Source of the DNA: Leptospiraceae bacterium
Lineage (GTDB): Bacteria; Spirochaetota; Leptospiria; Leptospirales; Leptospiraceae
DNA length: 32,758 nt
Assembly: GCA_025360185.1 (NCBI GenBank)
Contig: JANYCR010000437.1
Location: forward strand, 1-32,758
Direction of reading: 5' to 3'
Below are positions 1-7,211 of the stretch, one piece after another. A model generated the notes under the pieces. It was not told the DNA's origin. It saw nothing but the letters and a program-made list of their open reading frames with translations, and did not search any database. Both the position numbers and the translations under genes were made by a program. How positions within the stretch are numbered: position 1 is the stretch's first letter; each line of letters begins with the position of its first letter.

Positions 1-14
1 CGCGCTCTCACTCT

Positions 15-96
15 GGTCAATTATTTGCAGGCAATTAGCACCAAGTAGAAATTTAACCAATAAGAAAAACATATCAACCCAAGCAAATAATTGACC
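15..96. repeat. 14-bp perfect inverted repeat, long spacer
   Basis: GGTCAATTATTTGC at 15-28 is matched exactly in inverse by GCAAATAATTGACC at 83-96, with a 54-nt spacer. The stem does not extend in either direction. No T-tract follows either arm, so an intrinsic terminator is unlikely. It lies between the 3' end of the lipoprotein gene at 133 and the window edge. Function unknown. Confidence 0.5.
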
Positions 97-132
97 TCGT
101 TCCATCGCTAACGCTACAAGTAGGAAAAAATT

Positions 133-1035
133 TTACTTCTTCAAAAATGAAACAAGTTCTTTTGAGAATTGATTAATGTCCGGCTCATAGGTATTAGCCG
201 GTGGAACTCCCATCCAATAGCTTCTTCCAGATAGAATCCACCAAGCACTAAGCATATTAATTTCATATTTGTATTCGAAGACCTTGATTAAATTCAAATT
301 CTTATCGTACACTGCAAACATAGATTCTGCCTGCCATTCATCCATAAGTGGAAACGTCCAAGCCGTGCAGCTAGTAATAAATACATTCAAAGCATACATT
401 CCTATTCCAGATTTTTTTTTCTGAAGAGGCGGACCGTGGTATGCGACGATCAAAAAATCTTTGTCTAAGTTTTTAAATTGAATCTTACCTATGCTATTAT
501 TACGGCTTTTATAAAAAATAAGCAAAGGCTCCAGAATTTCCAGACCCAGATGTTTCGTTTTTAATAAGTACTCTCTTAAGAAATCTTTTAAATTTTTTTC
601 TTTTACGAGCAAATTTACATTTTCGCTTTGTTGTAATTTTATTTCTTCTCCAAAATCTAGAAATTGAACTGTCGAATGATCTTTGCGAAGAAAAACAATT
701 TGCTTTAGTATGCCATATTTTGTTCGTCGATATGCAAAAAAATTATTTTCGAGTCCATCTAAAACATTTTCCTTCTTTGTATTATCATCTACAAATTGAA
801 GGATTTGTTTATGTTGCTCCTTATTGATATTGAGGCTTTCGGAACTAATATGTTCATCTAACTTAACGCTTGTTTCATAGAATTCAAACGGGTAAAACCC
901 TATTAGCCCTATCTTCTTGGATTTTAAAAACTCTAATTCCTCTTTCGTGAGATCATATGGAGTGCTATCTCTTACAAAATAATGAGTGCAACCAAGTGTG
1001 GATAAAAATAAAACTAACAGGAATAATCTTTTCAT
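133..1035 (-). CDS. Putative lipoprotein of unknown function
   Basis: I do not recognise the family. The frame opens at 1053, but the Met at 1035 is the better start because it gives a clean lipoprotein signal peptide: Met-Lys-Arg, a hydrophobic stretch, then LSTLGC with the lipidated Cys at residue 16. The mature protein of about 285 residues has no further membrane segment. It is charged and Lys/Asn-rich, with a run of aromatic residues (SAWWILSGRSYW) near the C-terminus. It is predicted to be membrane-anchored on the periplasmic or surface side. It sits alone between the left edge and the higBA remnant. The lipoprotein call is good; the function is unknown. Confidence 0.75.
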   Translation of the reverse strand: MKRLFLLVLFLSTLGCTHYFVRDSTPYDLTKEELEFLKSKKIGLIGFYPFEFYETSVKLDEHISSESLNINKEQHKQILQFVDDNTKKENVLDGLENNFFAYRRTKYGILKQIVFLRKDHSTVQFLDFGEEIKLQQSENVNLLVKEKNLKDFLREYLLKTKHLGLEILEPLLIFYKSRNNSIGKIQFKNLDKDFLIVAYHGPPLQKKKSGIGMYALNVFITSCTAWTFPLMDEWQAESMFAVYDKNLNLIKVFEYKYEINMLSAWWILSGRSYWMGVPPANTYEPDINQFSKELVSFLKK

Positions 1036-1101
1036 AAGAAAAGACACTAACACAAAAAAGTTCTAAATGCAATAGGTAGATTCCGTATTAGAGGAAACTA
1101 C

Positions 1102-1404
1102 CTATACGGCTACTTTAGATTTACCCCAAACTTGAACTGATTTTAATTTAGTCTTAATTTTTTTCTTCTCTTCCAAAATATCATAATGATTTTGCATTCT
1201 AAGCCAGTATTCTTCATTAAAGCCAAAGAACTTGCCTAATAAAAGAGAAAGTCTGGCAGTAATATTTTTTTTGCCATTAATAAGTTCACTTAAATTTGAT
1301 TCCGAAATACCAGTCGCGCGAGACAATTTATAAGCAGTAATTTTCATTTCGTCTAAGTATTCTTTTAAAATTTCACCCGGATGCACGTTAAATGTTTTTT
1401 CCAT
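1102..1404 (-). CDS. higA: HigA-type antitoxin, XRE family
   Basis: This is a small DNA-binding antitoxin of the HigA/VapI type. The preferred start is the ATG at 1404, giving 100 residues that open with EKTFNVHPGEILKEYL, the usual HigA N-terminus. An upstream in-frame start at 1431 is possible, but it would lie deep in the higB remnant. An SD-like GGAG lies about 7 nt before the 1404 ATG. The helix-turn-helix covers roughly residues 22-60 (YKLSRATGISESNLSELING), followed by the family motif FNEEYWLRMQNHYDI. HigA proteins bind HigB and repress their own operon. Here the HigB gene upstream is truncated, so this antitoxin probably has no intact partner nearby. It may survive as a regulator or as protection against a related toxin. 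Confidence 0.88.
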   Translation of the reverse strand: MEKTFNVHPGEILKEYLDEMKITAYKLSRATGISESNLSELINGKKNITARLSLLLGKFFGFNEEYWLRMQNHYDILEEKKKIKTKLKSVQVWGKSKVAV

Positions 1405-1558
1405 AATTTTTCTCCAATCGCAGCTCATCAATCTCCTTTACAGAATTGATTGCCATAAGTCTCATCAAAGCTTTCTTGTGAAGTTCTTTCGGAAGCCTAC
1501 GAACAAACTCCCCATTAAAAACTTTCTCAGAATCTTTATCGTAAAAAGATAGAATCAT
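1388..1558 (-). pseudogene. higB: Truncated HigB/RelE-type toxin remnant
   Basis: A 56-codon frame begins MILSFYDKDSEKVFNGEF, followed by RRLPKELHKKALMRL. This matches the N-terminal half of HigB-family mRNA interferases (the IKSF.DK.TE..F.GE pattern). Full-length members have about 92 residues. Here the protein stops after residue 56, and the central LEKL.G segment and the C-terminal strands carrying the catalytic residues are missing. The frame runs 17 nt into higA, so the deletion fused the toxin start almost directly to the antitoxin ribosome-binding site. The protein should be inactive as an RNase. It could still bind HigA, which is inference. Confidence 0.75.
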
Positions 1559-1586
1559 AGTCAATACTTACTAACTAGAGAAGTAA

Positions 1587-1616
1587 TGTCAATTATTTTT
1601 CAATTTTTATTTGACA
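1587..1616. promoter_or_regulatory. Candidate HigA operator upstream of higBA
   Basis: TGTCAA (1587-1592) and TTGACA (1611-1616) form a 6-bp inverted repeat in very AT-rich DNA. It lies 29 nt before the higB remnant start and within the divergent intergenic region shared with the gene at 1653. HigA proteins normally autoregulate from such palindromes. The arms are short, so chance is possible. Confidence 0.25.
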
Positions 1617-1652
1617 ATTTTTTTCAATAGCAAACAATTTTCATAAATCAAT

Positions 1653-2336
1653 ATGAACAATCCTCCAATCAAAAAAATCTTTCTTCTTTTAACATTTTCC
1701 ATTCTCACATTCAACTGCTCGAGCTTCAAGTCGTTGAAATATTTACCAAAGAATAAAGGCGATGAAACATACATCTATATTGTCAGTCATGGTTGGCATA
1801 CAGGTGTCGTAATCTTAGAAGAGAATTTAGGAGAAGATTTAAAATTCTTACATGAGCATTTTGGCATTAGCCCCTACTATGAAATTGGCTGGGGAGATAA
1901 AGGATTTTATGAAGCAGAAGAAATTACCATTAAGATTACATTGCAGGCTTTATTTATTCCTACTCCTAGCGTCTTACATATAGTATCCGTTCCGAACGAA
2001 CCGGATAAATATTTTTCAGGCTCCGAGGTAATTAAAATTCCAATCTCCAAAAAGGCGCATGTAATTTTGAATCAAAATATTTCTAAAACATTCAAAAGAA
2101 ATGAGAAAAATGAATTAATTAAAACCAGACGTGGGCTTTATGGAAAAAGTTTTTTCTTCGTCGCAAATGGCTCTTATTATATTACAAATACCTGTAATAC
2201 TTGGACAGCCCGCGTATTGGAAGAAGCAGGACTTCCTTTCAGTAGTTTCTTGACTCTCACCGCAAGAAGCATCCGTAGCCAGGCAAGGGATGCACTCGAA
2301 TCCTATCGTTGTTGTATCGAAGATTCTATAAAGTAA
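1653..2336 (+). CDS. DUF2459 (TIGR02117-like) lipoprotein
   Basis: The protein has 227 residues. It starts with a lipoprotein signal peptide ending ILTFNC, with the lipidated Cys at residue 22. The rest matches the DUF2459 family: YIVSHGWHTGVVI near residues 43-55, EIGWGDKGFYEAEE near 81-94, and NTCNTWTARVLEEAGLP near 183-199. The conserved His, Trp-Gly-Asp and Cys pattern is typical of this family, some members of which lie near urease genes in other bacteria. The biochemical function is unknown. It is transcribed away from the higBA remnant. The next gene, an esterase lipoprotein, starts 48 nt downstream and may be co-transcribed. Confidence 0.85.
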   Translation: MNNPPIKKIFLLLTFSILTFNCSSFKSLKYLPKNKGDETYIYIVSHGWHTGVVILEENLGEDLKFLHEHFGISPYYEIGWGDKGFYEAEEITIKITLQALFIPTPSVLHIVSVPNEPDKYFSGSEVIKIPISKKAHVILNQNISKTFKRNEKNELIKTRRGLYGKSFFFVANGSYYITNTCNTWTARVLEEAGLPFSSFLTLTARSIRSQARDALESYRCCIEDSIK

Positions 2337-2384
2337 ATTTAATTTTTCGTTTGCTTTTTTTTGGAAATAAATTATTAATAGATT

Positions 2385-3293
2385 ATGAAAAAGATTTTAT
2401 TACTTCTAATTCTTTTTTTCTTTGCAGAGTGCAGCAAGAATTCTCTCCGCGGAAATATCCCTATAGATTATATATTAATCCATGAAAAAATCCAAATTGA
2501 TTCATTAGAAAGAGAATATGTTTTATTTAAACCAAAGCAAATGAAAGCAAATGTGATTTTATTTGGTCTGCATGGAAGAGGCGGAACTGGCGAAGAGCTT
2601 ATGTGGAAAACAGAGTTTAACCGCTTAGCAGAAGAGCAGGGATTTATCGTTGTTTACCCATCCGGCATAAATCGTGCTTGGAAGGACGGGCGAAAACTCT
2701 CAGAAGAAAGCAATAAAGCTGACGATGAGAAATTTATTCTGACTTTAAAAGAAAAACTAGAAAAAGAATTCTCTATTCAGAAATTCTTTTTGTTTGGCTA
2801 CTCTAACGGTGGTTTCATGACACAAAAGATAGCATTTACTTATCCGGAAGCATTTGCCGGTTACGCAAGTGTAGTCTCTACTATGTCTGAAAATTTAAGC
2901 AAAGAAAAACCAAGGCAACCTGTTCCCGTTCTTTTCATGAGTGGAACTGAAGATCCTATCGTTCCATACAAAGGCGGAATGATTAGCGGCAATAAAGGAG
3001 TAGCCGTAGGTGCTGAGGATACAGTTAAACAATGGGTAAAATGGAATAAATGCGGAGTCAAGCCAGATGCAGAAATTATCAATCAACTAAATGATGGGGT
3101 AAAAGTATTTATCCACACCTACTCCAATTGCAAATCAGGAAAGCCAGTTCGATTTCTAAAACTAGAAGGAGCAGGTCATGGTTGGCCTGGGAAATTAGAA
3201 GAAGAGAAACCGGGCTTTGGAAAGTTTACAACGGAGATTAGCGCAAATGTAGAAATTTGGAAATTCTTTCAATCACTACCAGGGAAAAACTAA
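2385..3293 (+). CDS. PHB depolymerase / feruloyl esterase-like lipoprotein
   Basis: This is an alpha/beta-hydrolase of the PHB depolymerase/LpqC type (COG3509), 302 residues. The signal peptide ends LFFFAEC with the lipidated Cys at residue 16, so it should be anchored outside the inner membrane. The oxyanion-hole region is GLHGRGGTGEE (61-71). The nucleophile Ser140 lies in GYSNGG, the acid Asp190 in GTEDPIVPY, and His265 in GAGHGWPG, so the catalytic triad is complete. Substrates in this family range from polyhydroxyalkanoates to feruloyl and acetyl esters, and the sequence does not decide between them. Its last 18 nt overlap the convergent sulfatase gene. Confidence 0.85.
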   Translation: MKKILLLLILFFFAECSKNSLRGNIPIDYILIHEKIQIDSLEREYVLFKPKQMKANVILFGLHGRGGTGEELMWKTEFNRLAEEQGFIVVYPSGINRAWKDGRKLSEESNKADDEKFILTLKEKLEKEFSIQKFFLFGYSNGGFMTQKIAFTYPEAFAGYASVVSTMSENLSKEKPRQPVPVLFMSGTEDPIVPYKGGMISGNKGVAVGAEDTVKQWVKWNKCGVKPDAEIINQLNDGVKVFIHTYSNCKSGKPVRFLKLEGAGHGWPGKLEEEKPGFGKFTTEISANVEIWKFFQSLPGKN

Positions 3294-5219
3294 ATTCTTT
3301 TCCATTAAATAAATTGGTAGGTTGAGGAAAGCGTTTGTTTTGCGCTCTGTGAGTTTACATTCAGGCGATATATTGCAATTCTCTGCATCAATGAATGGCT
3401 CTTTGAGAGGGAAATTAACTGTCGGACGACTTGCATCTAGATTCTGAAAATAAAAATGTCCTTCTTCAATCCAACCATACAAATATCCAAAACAAAAATA
3501 AGCAAAAGATTTTACATTTGGGGCAAATAGGTCTTTACCCATTACTGAGAATAAGACTGGTTTTGCGACAAATCCCAGTAAAGTAGGAATTAGATCTAAC
3601 TGTGAACCAATTGTATCACGAACTTCTGGTTTTAATCTAGAAGGTGCGTAAACTAGAAAAGGAATATTTCTATCTTCATAATGATTCAAATCCCTGTGAT
3701 GTGTATGGTCTGCTAGAAAAACAAAAATTGTATTTTCAAAATAAGCTTCTTTTTCTGCGGAGCGCATAAATTCTCCCAATGCAAAATCTGCATAGTGATA
3801 AGTATTTAAAAAAGCAAAGTCTTTTGTATTTGTATCAAATACTTCAAACTTTTTATTAGGAACTTTATACGGGTAATGAGTGGATATAGTGAGATAAGTA
3901 GCAACAAATGGTTTATCCTTATTTTGCGCTCTTAAGTATTCATTAAATAATTCCAATCCGTCACCGTCATCAAAGCCCCAAACACCTTTTTGAAATCGTT
4001 TTGTTTTCTCGATCGTTCTTTCATCAACGACAGTATCAAAACCCCACTGCTTGATATGAGGCTCAATATTTTCAAAAGACAAATCACTGCCTGTCATAAA
4101 AAGACTTTCATAATTTGCTTGCTTGAGAAGTTTCCCTAGACCGGATACTCTTGCGTTAGCCTCTTGTGTATGAAGAACACTCATCATAGGTCTATCTGGA
4201 ATTCCTGTCAGGGTTGCAATAAGTCCGTTAGACGTTCTACCACCCGTTGCAAAAAATCTCTTAAAGAAAACACCCTTCTCAGCGAGACGGTTAAAGTTTG
4301 GAGTAACTTCTATTCCATCTATGAGCCCATTTTTAGAAATTGGCTTTACAAATTTTCCAGTCCAACTTTCTAAGAGAATGATAACTAGATTAGGGGGATT
4401 ACTCTCATTTACCGCTGTAACTTTACGCAGGATTGGATAAACTGGATTTATAAATTCAGCACCCTCGTAAGAAATAGATTCCCGAACATGTAGGGCCGCC
4501 TCGGCAAAAGAAATCTTCTTTGCATTTGGAATCTGGGTCTGACTCAAATCATAATAAGAGGTAAACACACCATTTAACCCTAATATATTAATAAATCCAT
4601 TATTAGAAATAATCGCATGACTCGGACGAAGTGATGTAGTTTGAATCCCACCGCGAATCAGAAAGACAGAAATTAATAAAAGAATTATGACTTCTAAAGC
4701 TCGACTTAAAGGCTTACGGGTATTTTCCTCATAATAAAATTCTTTTCTATAAAGATAGATGACTAGACTTATATAAAAAATTACAAATAGAACGGCAAGT
4801 AAAAATAAAATAGGTTGCTCTAGAAAAAAAGATTGAACCAAAACAAAAATATCTTTATTTAAAAATACAAACCCCTCGTAGCCCAAATGCTTATTCGCAT
4901 GCGCAAAATAGACAATATCCCCGACAAGATGTAGGAGAGCCCAAACAAATAAAATATTTGGAAGGAAAACCCATAGAAATTGAAAACTGCGAAAACGATT
5001 GAGAGGAAATAGTAAAGAAAGAAAATAAAATGGAGATAATACACTCGCAATGACAGCGGCATCAAATCGTAATCCAACGAGAAAGCTTTGTATTACAAGT
5101 CCTAGACTCACATCTCCTAATCTATCTTTGTAGGCTAATAGGAATATAACTCTATAGATAAAAAAGAGAGAAAAAAAAACGGTAGAGTAGAAAAGAAAAA
5201 GTTTTGCGCGAAGATTCAG
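3276..5219 (-). CDS. LTA-synthase-like sulfatase, probable CTG start
   Basis: This is a membrane-anchored phosphoglycerol-transferase/sulfatase of the LtaS-like COG1368 family. With a GTG at 5111 the protein has 611 residues and lacks its first helix. The frame stays open upstream to a CTG at 5219, adding 36 residues with a basic N-terminus (NLRAKLF) and a clear membrane helix, for 647 residues in all, the usual LtaS size. The CTG overlaps the preceding TGA as CTGA. Numbered from CTG, about five membrane segments precede a catalytic domain with ILLESW (Glu284), GGRTSNG (Thr329, nucleophile position), STHYPY (His448) and FLADHTHH (Asp504, His505). The metal site looks complete. The acceptor is unknown, since spirochaetes of this type are not known to make lipoteichoic acid. 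It is last in the FNR-PC4 operon. Confidence 0.85.
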   Translation of the reverse strand: MNLRAKLFLFYSTVFFSLFFIYRVIFLLAYKDRLGDVSLGLVIQSFLVGLRFDAAVIASVLSPFYFLSLLFPLNRFRSFQFLWVFLPNILFVWALLHLVGDIVYFAHANKHLGYEGFVFLNKDIFVLVQSFFLEQPILFLLAVLFVIFYISLVIYLYRKEFYYEENTRKPLSRALEVIILLLISVFLIRGGIQTTSLRPSHAIISNNGFINILGLNGVFTSYYDLSQTQIPNAKKISFAEAALHVRESISYEGAEFINPVYPILRKVTAVNESNPPNLVIILLESWTGKFVKPISKNGLIDGIEVTPNFNRLAEKGVFFKRFFATGGRTSNGLIATLTGIPDRPMMSVLHTQEANARVSGLGKLLKQANYESLFMTGSDLSFENIEPHIKQWGFDTVVDERTIEKTKRFQKGVWGFDDGDGLELFNEYLRAQNKDKPFVATYLTISTHYPYKVPNKKFEVFDTNTKDFAFLNTYHYADFALGEFMRSAEKEAYFENTIFVFLADHTHHRDLNHYEDRNIPFLVYAPSRLKPEVRDTIGSQLDLIPTLLGFVAKPVLFSVMGKDLFAPNVKSFAYFCFGYLYGWIEEGHFYFQNLDASRPTVNFPLKEPFIDAENCNISPECKLTERKTNAFLNLPIYLMEKNLVFPW

Positions 5220-5434
5220 AACATCGCACCGGCTGAGTTAATCGCTTCTTTGACTTGCTCATATAGCTCTGGCGGAATTGCGATTCCTTTCTGAGTAGGC
5301 TTGTATTCACCGTTAGTATCTGTATACCAGACTCGCAAATTCAAAAGTTTCTTACCTTTGAATTCACTTATCTCCACGCGGATAATTTCGCCTTTGCCCT
5401 TGTCTATGTCTTTTATAATTCCATTCTCACCCAT
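5216..5434 (-). CDS. PC4/p15-family ssDNA-binding protein
   Basis: This 72-residue protein consists almost entirely of a PC4 C-terminal domain (PF02229 type). It shows the strand pattern [21 protein letters not shown], then [18 protein letters not shown] and a final helix KEAINSAG. Bacterial members are small dimeric single-stranded nucleic-acid binding proteins. Roles in transcription or repair are proposed for the family but are not shown for this gene. The start ATG overlaps the FNR stop by one base (TAATG). The stop overlaps the proposed CTG start of the sulfatase. Translation of all three genes is therefore probably coupled. Confidence 0.85.
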   Translation of the reverse strand: MGENGIIKDIDKGKGEIIRVEISEFKGKKLLNLRVWYTDTNGEYKPTQKGIAIPPELYEQVKEAINSAGAMF

Positions 5435-6366
5435 TAGTAAGTCTCCACAAAGAGTTGTTTTTGCTCTTTTAATTTTTCTTCAAAATGCGACAATTCTCCG
5501 TTATCCCCTAAAGCCTTTTGTAACTCATGGATAACGCCCTTCTCCATTCCTTTCGGTCCACCACATATATAAAGCCTACCGTTATTGGCAAAAGAATTTT
5601 TGATTTGGTCTGCAAGCTCGCGAACTCTATGCCCGATATACATTCTGCCACCATCGAAAGAATTATTTTGTTCACGGCTAATCGCTGTTATGAGTTTAAA
5701 ATTCTTATGCTTCTTTTCTAGCTCTAAAAATTCATCAAGTAGAACTACTTCATCTGAATACGGTGCACCGTAAATAATCGTAATAGTTCCTGTGAAGTTA
5801 ATCAACTTGTGCTCTAGTAATTCATAAGTCATTCCATAAAAAGGTGCAATCCCAGTTCCAGTAGCGCAAAAGTAGATGTCGCCGCTAAAGTCAGTAGCAG
5901 GGAGTAAAAAAATTTTGCCGGCAGGACCTGTCATCGTTACTTCATCCCCTTCTTTTAAATCGCACATGTAGTTCGAGCCTACGCCTGAAAATTTGACCTT
6001 ACCCTCTTCGTCGTAAGCATTGTCCCGCTTAATTATAAATTCAATCGAGTCTTCTTTCATTCCCATTGAATACGTAGGAGAAGAAATAGAATAGAGACGT
6101 ATCGCATAATCGGTATTTTCCGATCCCTTAGCGACTTTCTCTGGGTCTTGCCCGGGAGGAATAATACCCGCGCTTTGCCCAATTACAAATGGAAACTCGG
6201 AATGATTAATTCCAATCACAATTCTATGGATAGATGCGATGCCCTCTTTCTTTGGGCGTTTGCCCTTACCCGGCTCAGGAGTAAGTTGAATATTTTTTAA
6301 AACCTTCGCCTTAAGTGGAGCAGATTTTTTGAATAGATTGATTTTAGGTTCACGCGGTGATTTCAT
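5434..6366 (-). CDS. fnr: Plastid-type ferredoxin-NADP+ reductase
   Basis: This FAD enzyme moves electrons between NADP(H) and ferredoxin or flavodoxin; it has 310 residues. The FAD-binding motif RLYSISSP is at residues 90-97 and the family [10 protein letters not shown] segment at 128-137. The NADP-binding ATGTGIAPF is at 168-176, followed by YGAPYSDE and CGGPKGME. The chain ends VETY, with the terminal aromatic residue of plastid-type FNRs that stacks on the flavin. The N-terminal 40 residues are a basic extension. Plastid-type FNR is a known feature of Leptospira, which supports the host assignment. It is first in a coupled operon with the PC4 protein and the LtaS-like enzyme. Confidence 0.93.
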   Translation of the reverse strand: MKSPREPKINLFKKSAPLKAKVLKNIQLTPEPGKGKRPKKEGIASIHRIVIGINHSEFPFVIGQSAGIIPPGQDPEKVAKGSENTDYAIRLYSISSPTYSMGMKEDSIEFIIKRDNAYDEEGKVKFSGVGSNYMCDLKEGDEVTMTGPAGKIFLLPATDFSGDIYFCATGTGIAPFYGMTYELLEHKLINFTGTITIIYGAPYSDEVVLLDEFLELEKKHKNFKLITAISREQNNSFDGGRMYIGHRVRELADQIKNSFANNGRLYICGGPKGMEKGVIHELQKALGDNGELSHFEEKLKEQKQLFVETY

Positions 6367-6468
6367 TCTAGTTCCTTACCTTTTTAAAAACTTACGACTA
6401 GCATTCTCTTTGAAAAGCTAAGGTCAATAAAAAAAGGAGAAAGGATTTTACAAGAGAAAGTTAGAAAA

Positions 6469-6544
6469 TGGTGCGTCGTGTAGGGCTTGAACCTACGACC
6501 CATTGATTAAGAGTCAATTGCTCTACCAACTGAGCTAACGACGC
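6469..6544 (-). tRNA. tRNA-Lys (anticodon CTT), CCA encoded
   Basis: On the minus strand the acceptor stem is GCGTCGT/ACGACGC, the D arm contains AGCTCAGTTGGTAGAGC, and the anticodon stem ATTGA/TCAAT encloses the loop CTCTTAA with anticodon CTT (Lys, codon AAG). The T arm is GTAGG-TTCAAGC-CCTAC. The discriminator A and CCA are encoded at 6469-6472. All stems pair, and the total is 76 nt. It stands alone between the FNR gene and a small membrane protein gene. Confidence 0.95.
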
Positions 6545-6698
6545 GTATTTTCATTTCTTGGTTTCATACTTTTAAAAGAGTATAATTAGAATAGAATTTT
6601 TTATTCTTACCTTATATTTTTTTGAACCGCAAGCTATTTCTATCTTGTATAACAATGGAGAATGATTTTTACTTTTCACAGAAAATTCATTTAACAAA

Positions 6699-7211
6699 AT
6701 GACAAAAGCTACTTTGAATAGAACACTTTATAAACAATATAAATCAGAGCAAAAACGATATAGGCTGTTCGTCCCAATCTTACGCTATTTCGGTTTTTCG
6801 ATGCTCGGTCTGTATCTATACCTTCTCTTTAGCCAGAAGGGTTTAGATACAAAGTATTTTCTTTTAAATATCTATGCAATGTATTGCAACGCATCTGTAA
6901 TGATTTTATTTCAATATTATAAAATTCCCCAAATCTTCAAGAATCTTTTCTCGCAGAATGAATTGCTTGTAATTGAGTCTTACCGGGTAATCAATGATAA
7001 CCGCAATGAAATCTATTGCTCATTCTTGATGGAACTTTATGGAAGAAATTATAAGCCCGAACAAATGAATCACAATCTTACAGAAATGAAAGATTTGATT
7101 TTGTCCCTAGAAACACTTGACTGGGAAAAGATTGGAAGAGTATACTTCAGTGTTTTCTTTTTAATTTCCGGTTTTTTATTTTACTTGCTATACCCGTTAG
7201 AATCCATCTAG
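6699..7211 (+). CDS. Small membrane protein, unknown function
   Basis: I recognise no family. The protein has 170 residues and three likely membrane helices, near residues 24-43, 52-70 and 145-166. Between the second and third helix is a soluble segment of about 75 residues rich in Asn and Glu. The basic N-terminus suggests a cytoplasmic start. The gene ends inside the last four bases of the convergent phosphatase gene, so the two 3' ends overlap (7208-7211). No strong Shine-Dalgarno sequence is visible upstream of the ATG. Confidence 0.6.
   Translation: MTKATLNRTLYKQYKSEQKRYRLFVPILRYFGFSMLGLYLYLLFSQKGLDTKYFLLNIYAMYCNASVMILFQYYKIPQIFKNLFSQNELLVIESYRVINDNRNEIYCSFLMELYGRNYKPEQMNHNLTEMKDLILSLETLDWEKIGRVYFSVFFLISGFLFYLLYPLESI

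Noticed and set aside
1072-1105. ATAGGTAG/CTACCTAT inverted repeat after higA
   Set aside because: Only 8 bp with an 18-nt loop, overlapping the higA stop, and no T-tract; too weak to call a terminator.
4164-4373. Open frames of 60-90 codons antisense to the sulfatase and similar ones elsewhere (for example 2861-3086, 17000-17236, 23331-23585)
   Set aside because: They lie fully inside well-supported genes on the other strand or in another frame and show no recognisable motif.
6545-6698. Possible tRNA promoter (TATACT) and a short ATACT/AGTAT palindrome
   Set aside because: No convincing -35 element at proper spacing, and the DNA is AT-rich enough for chance matches.
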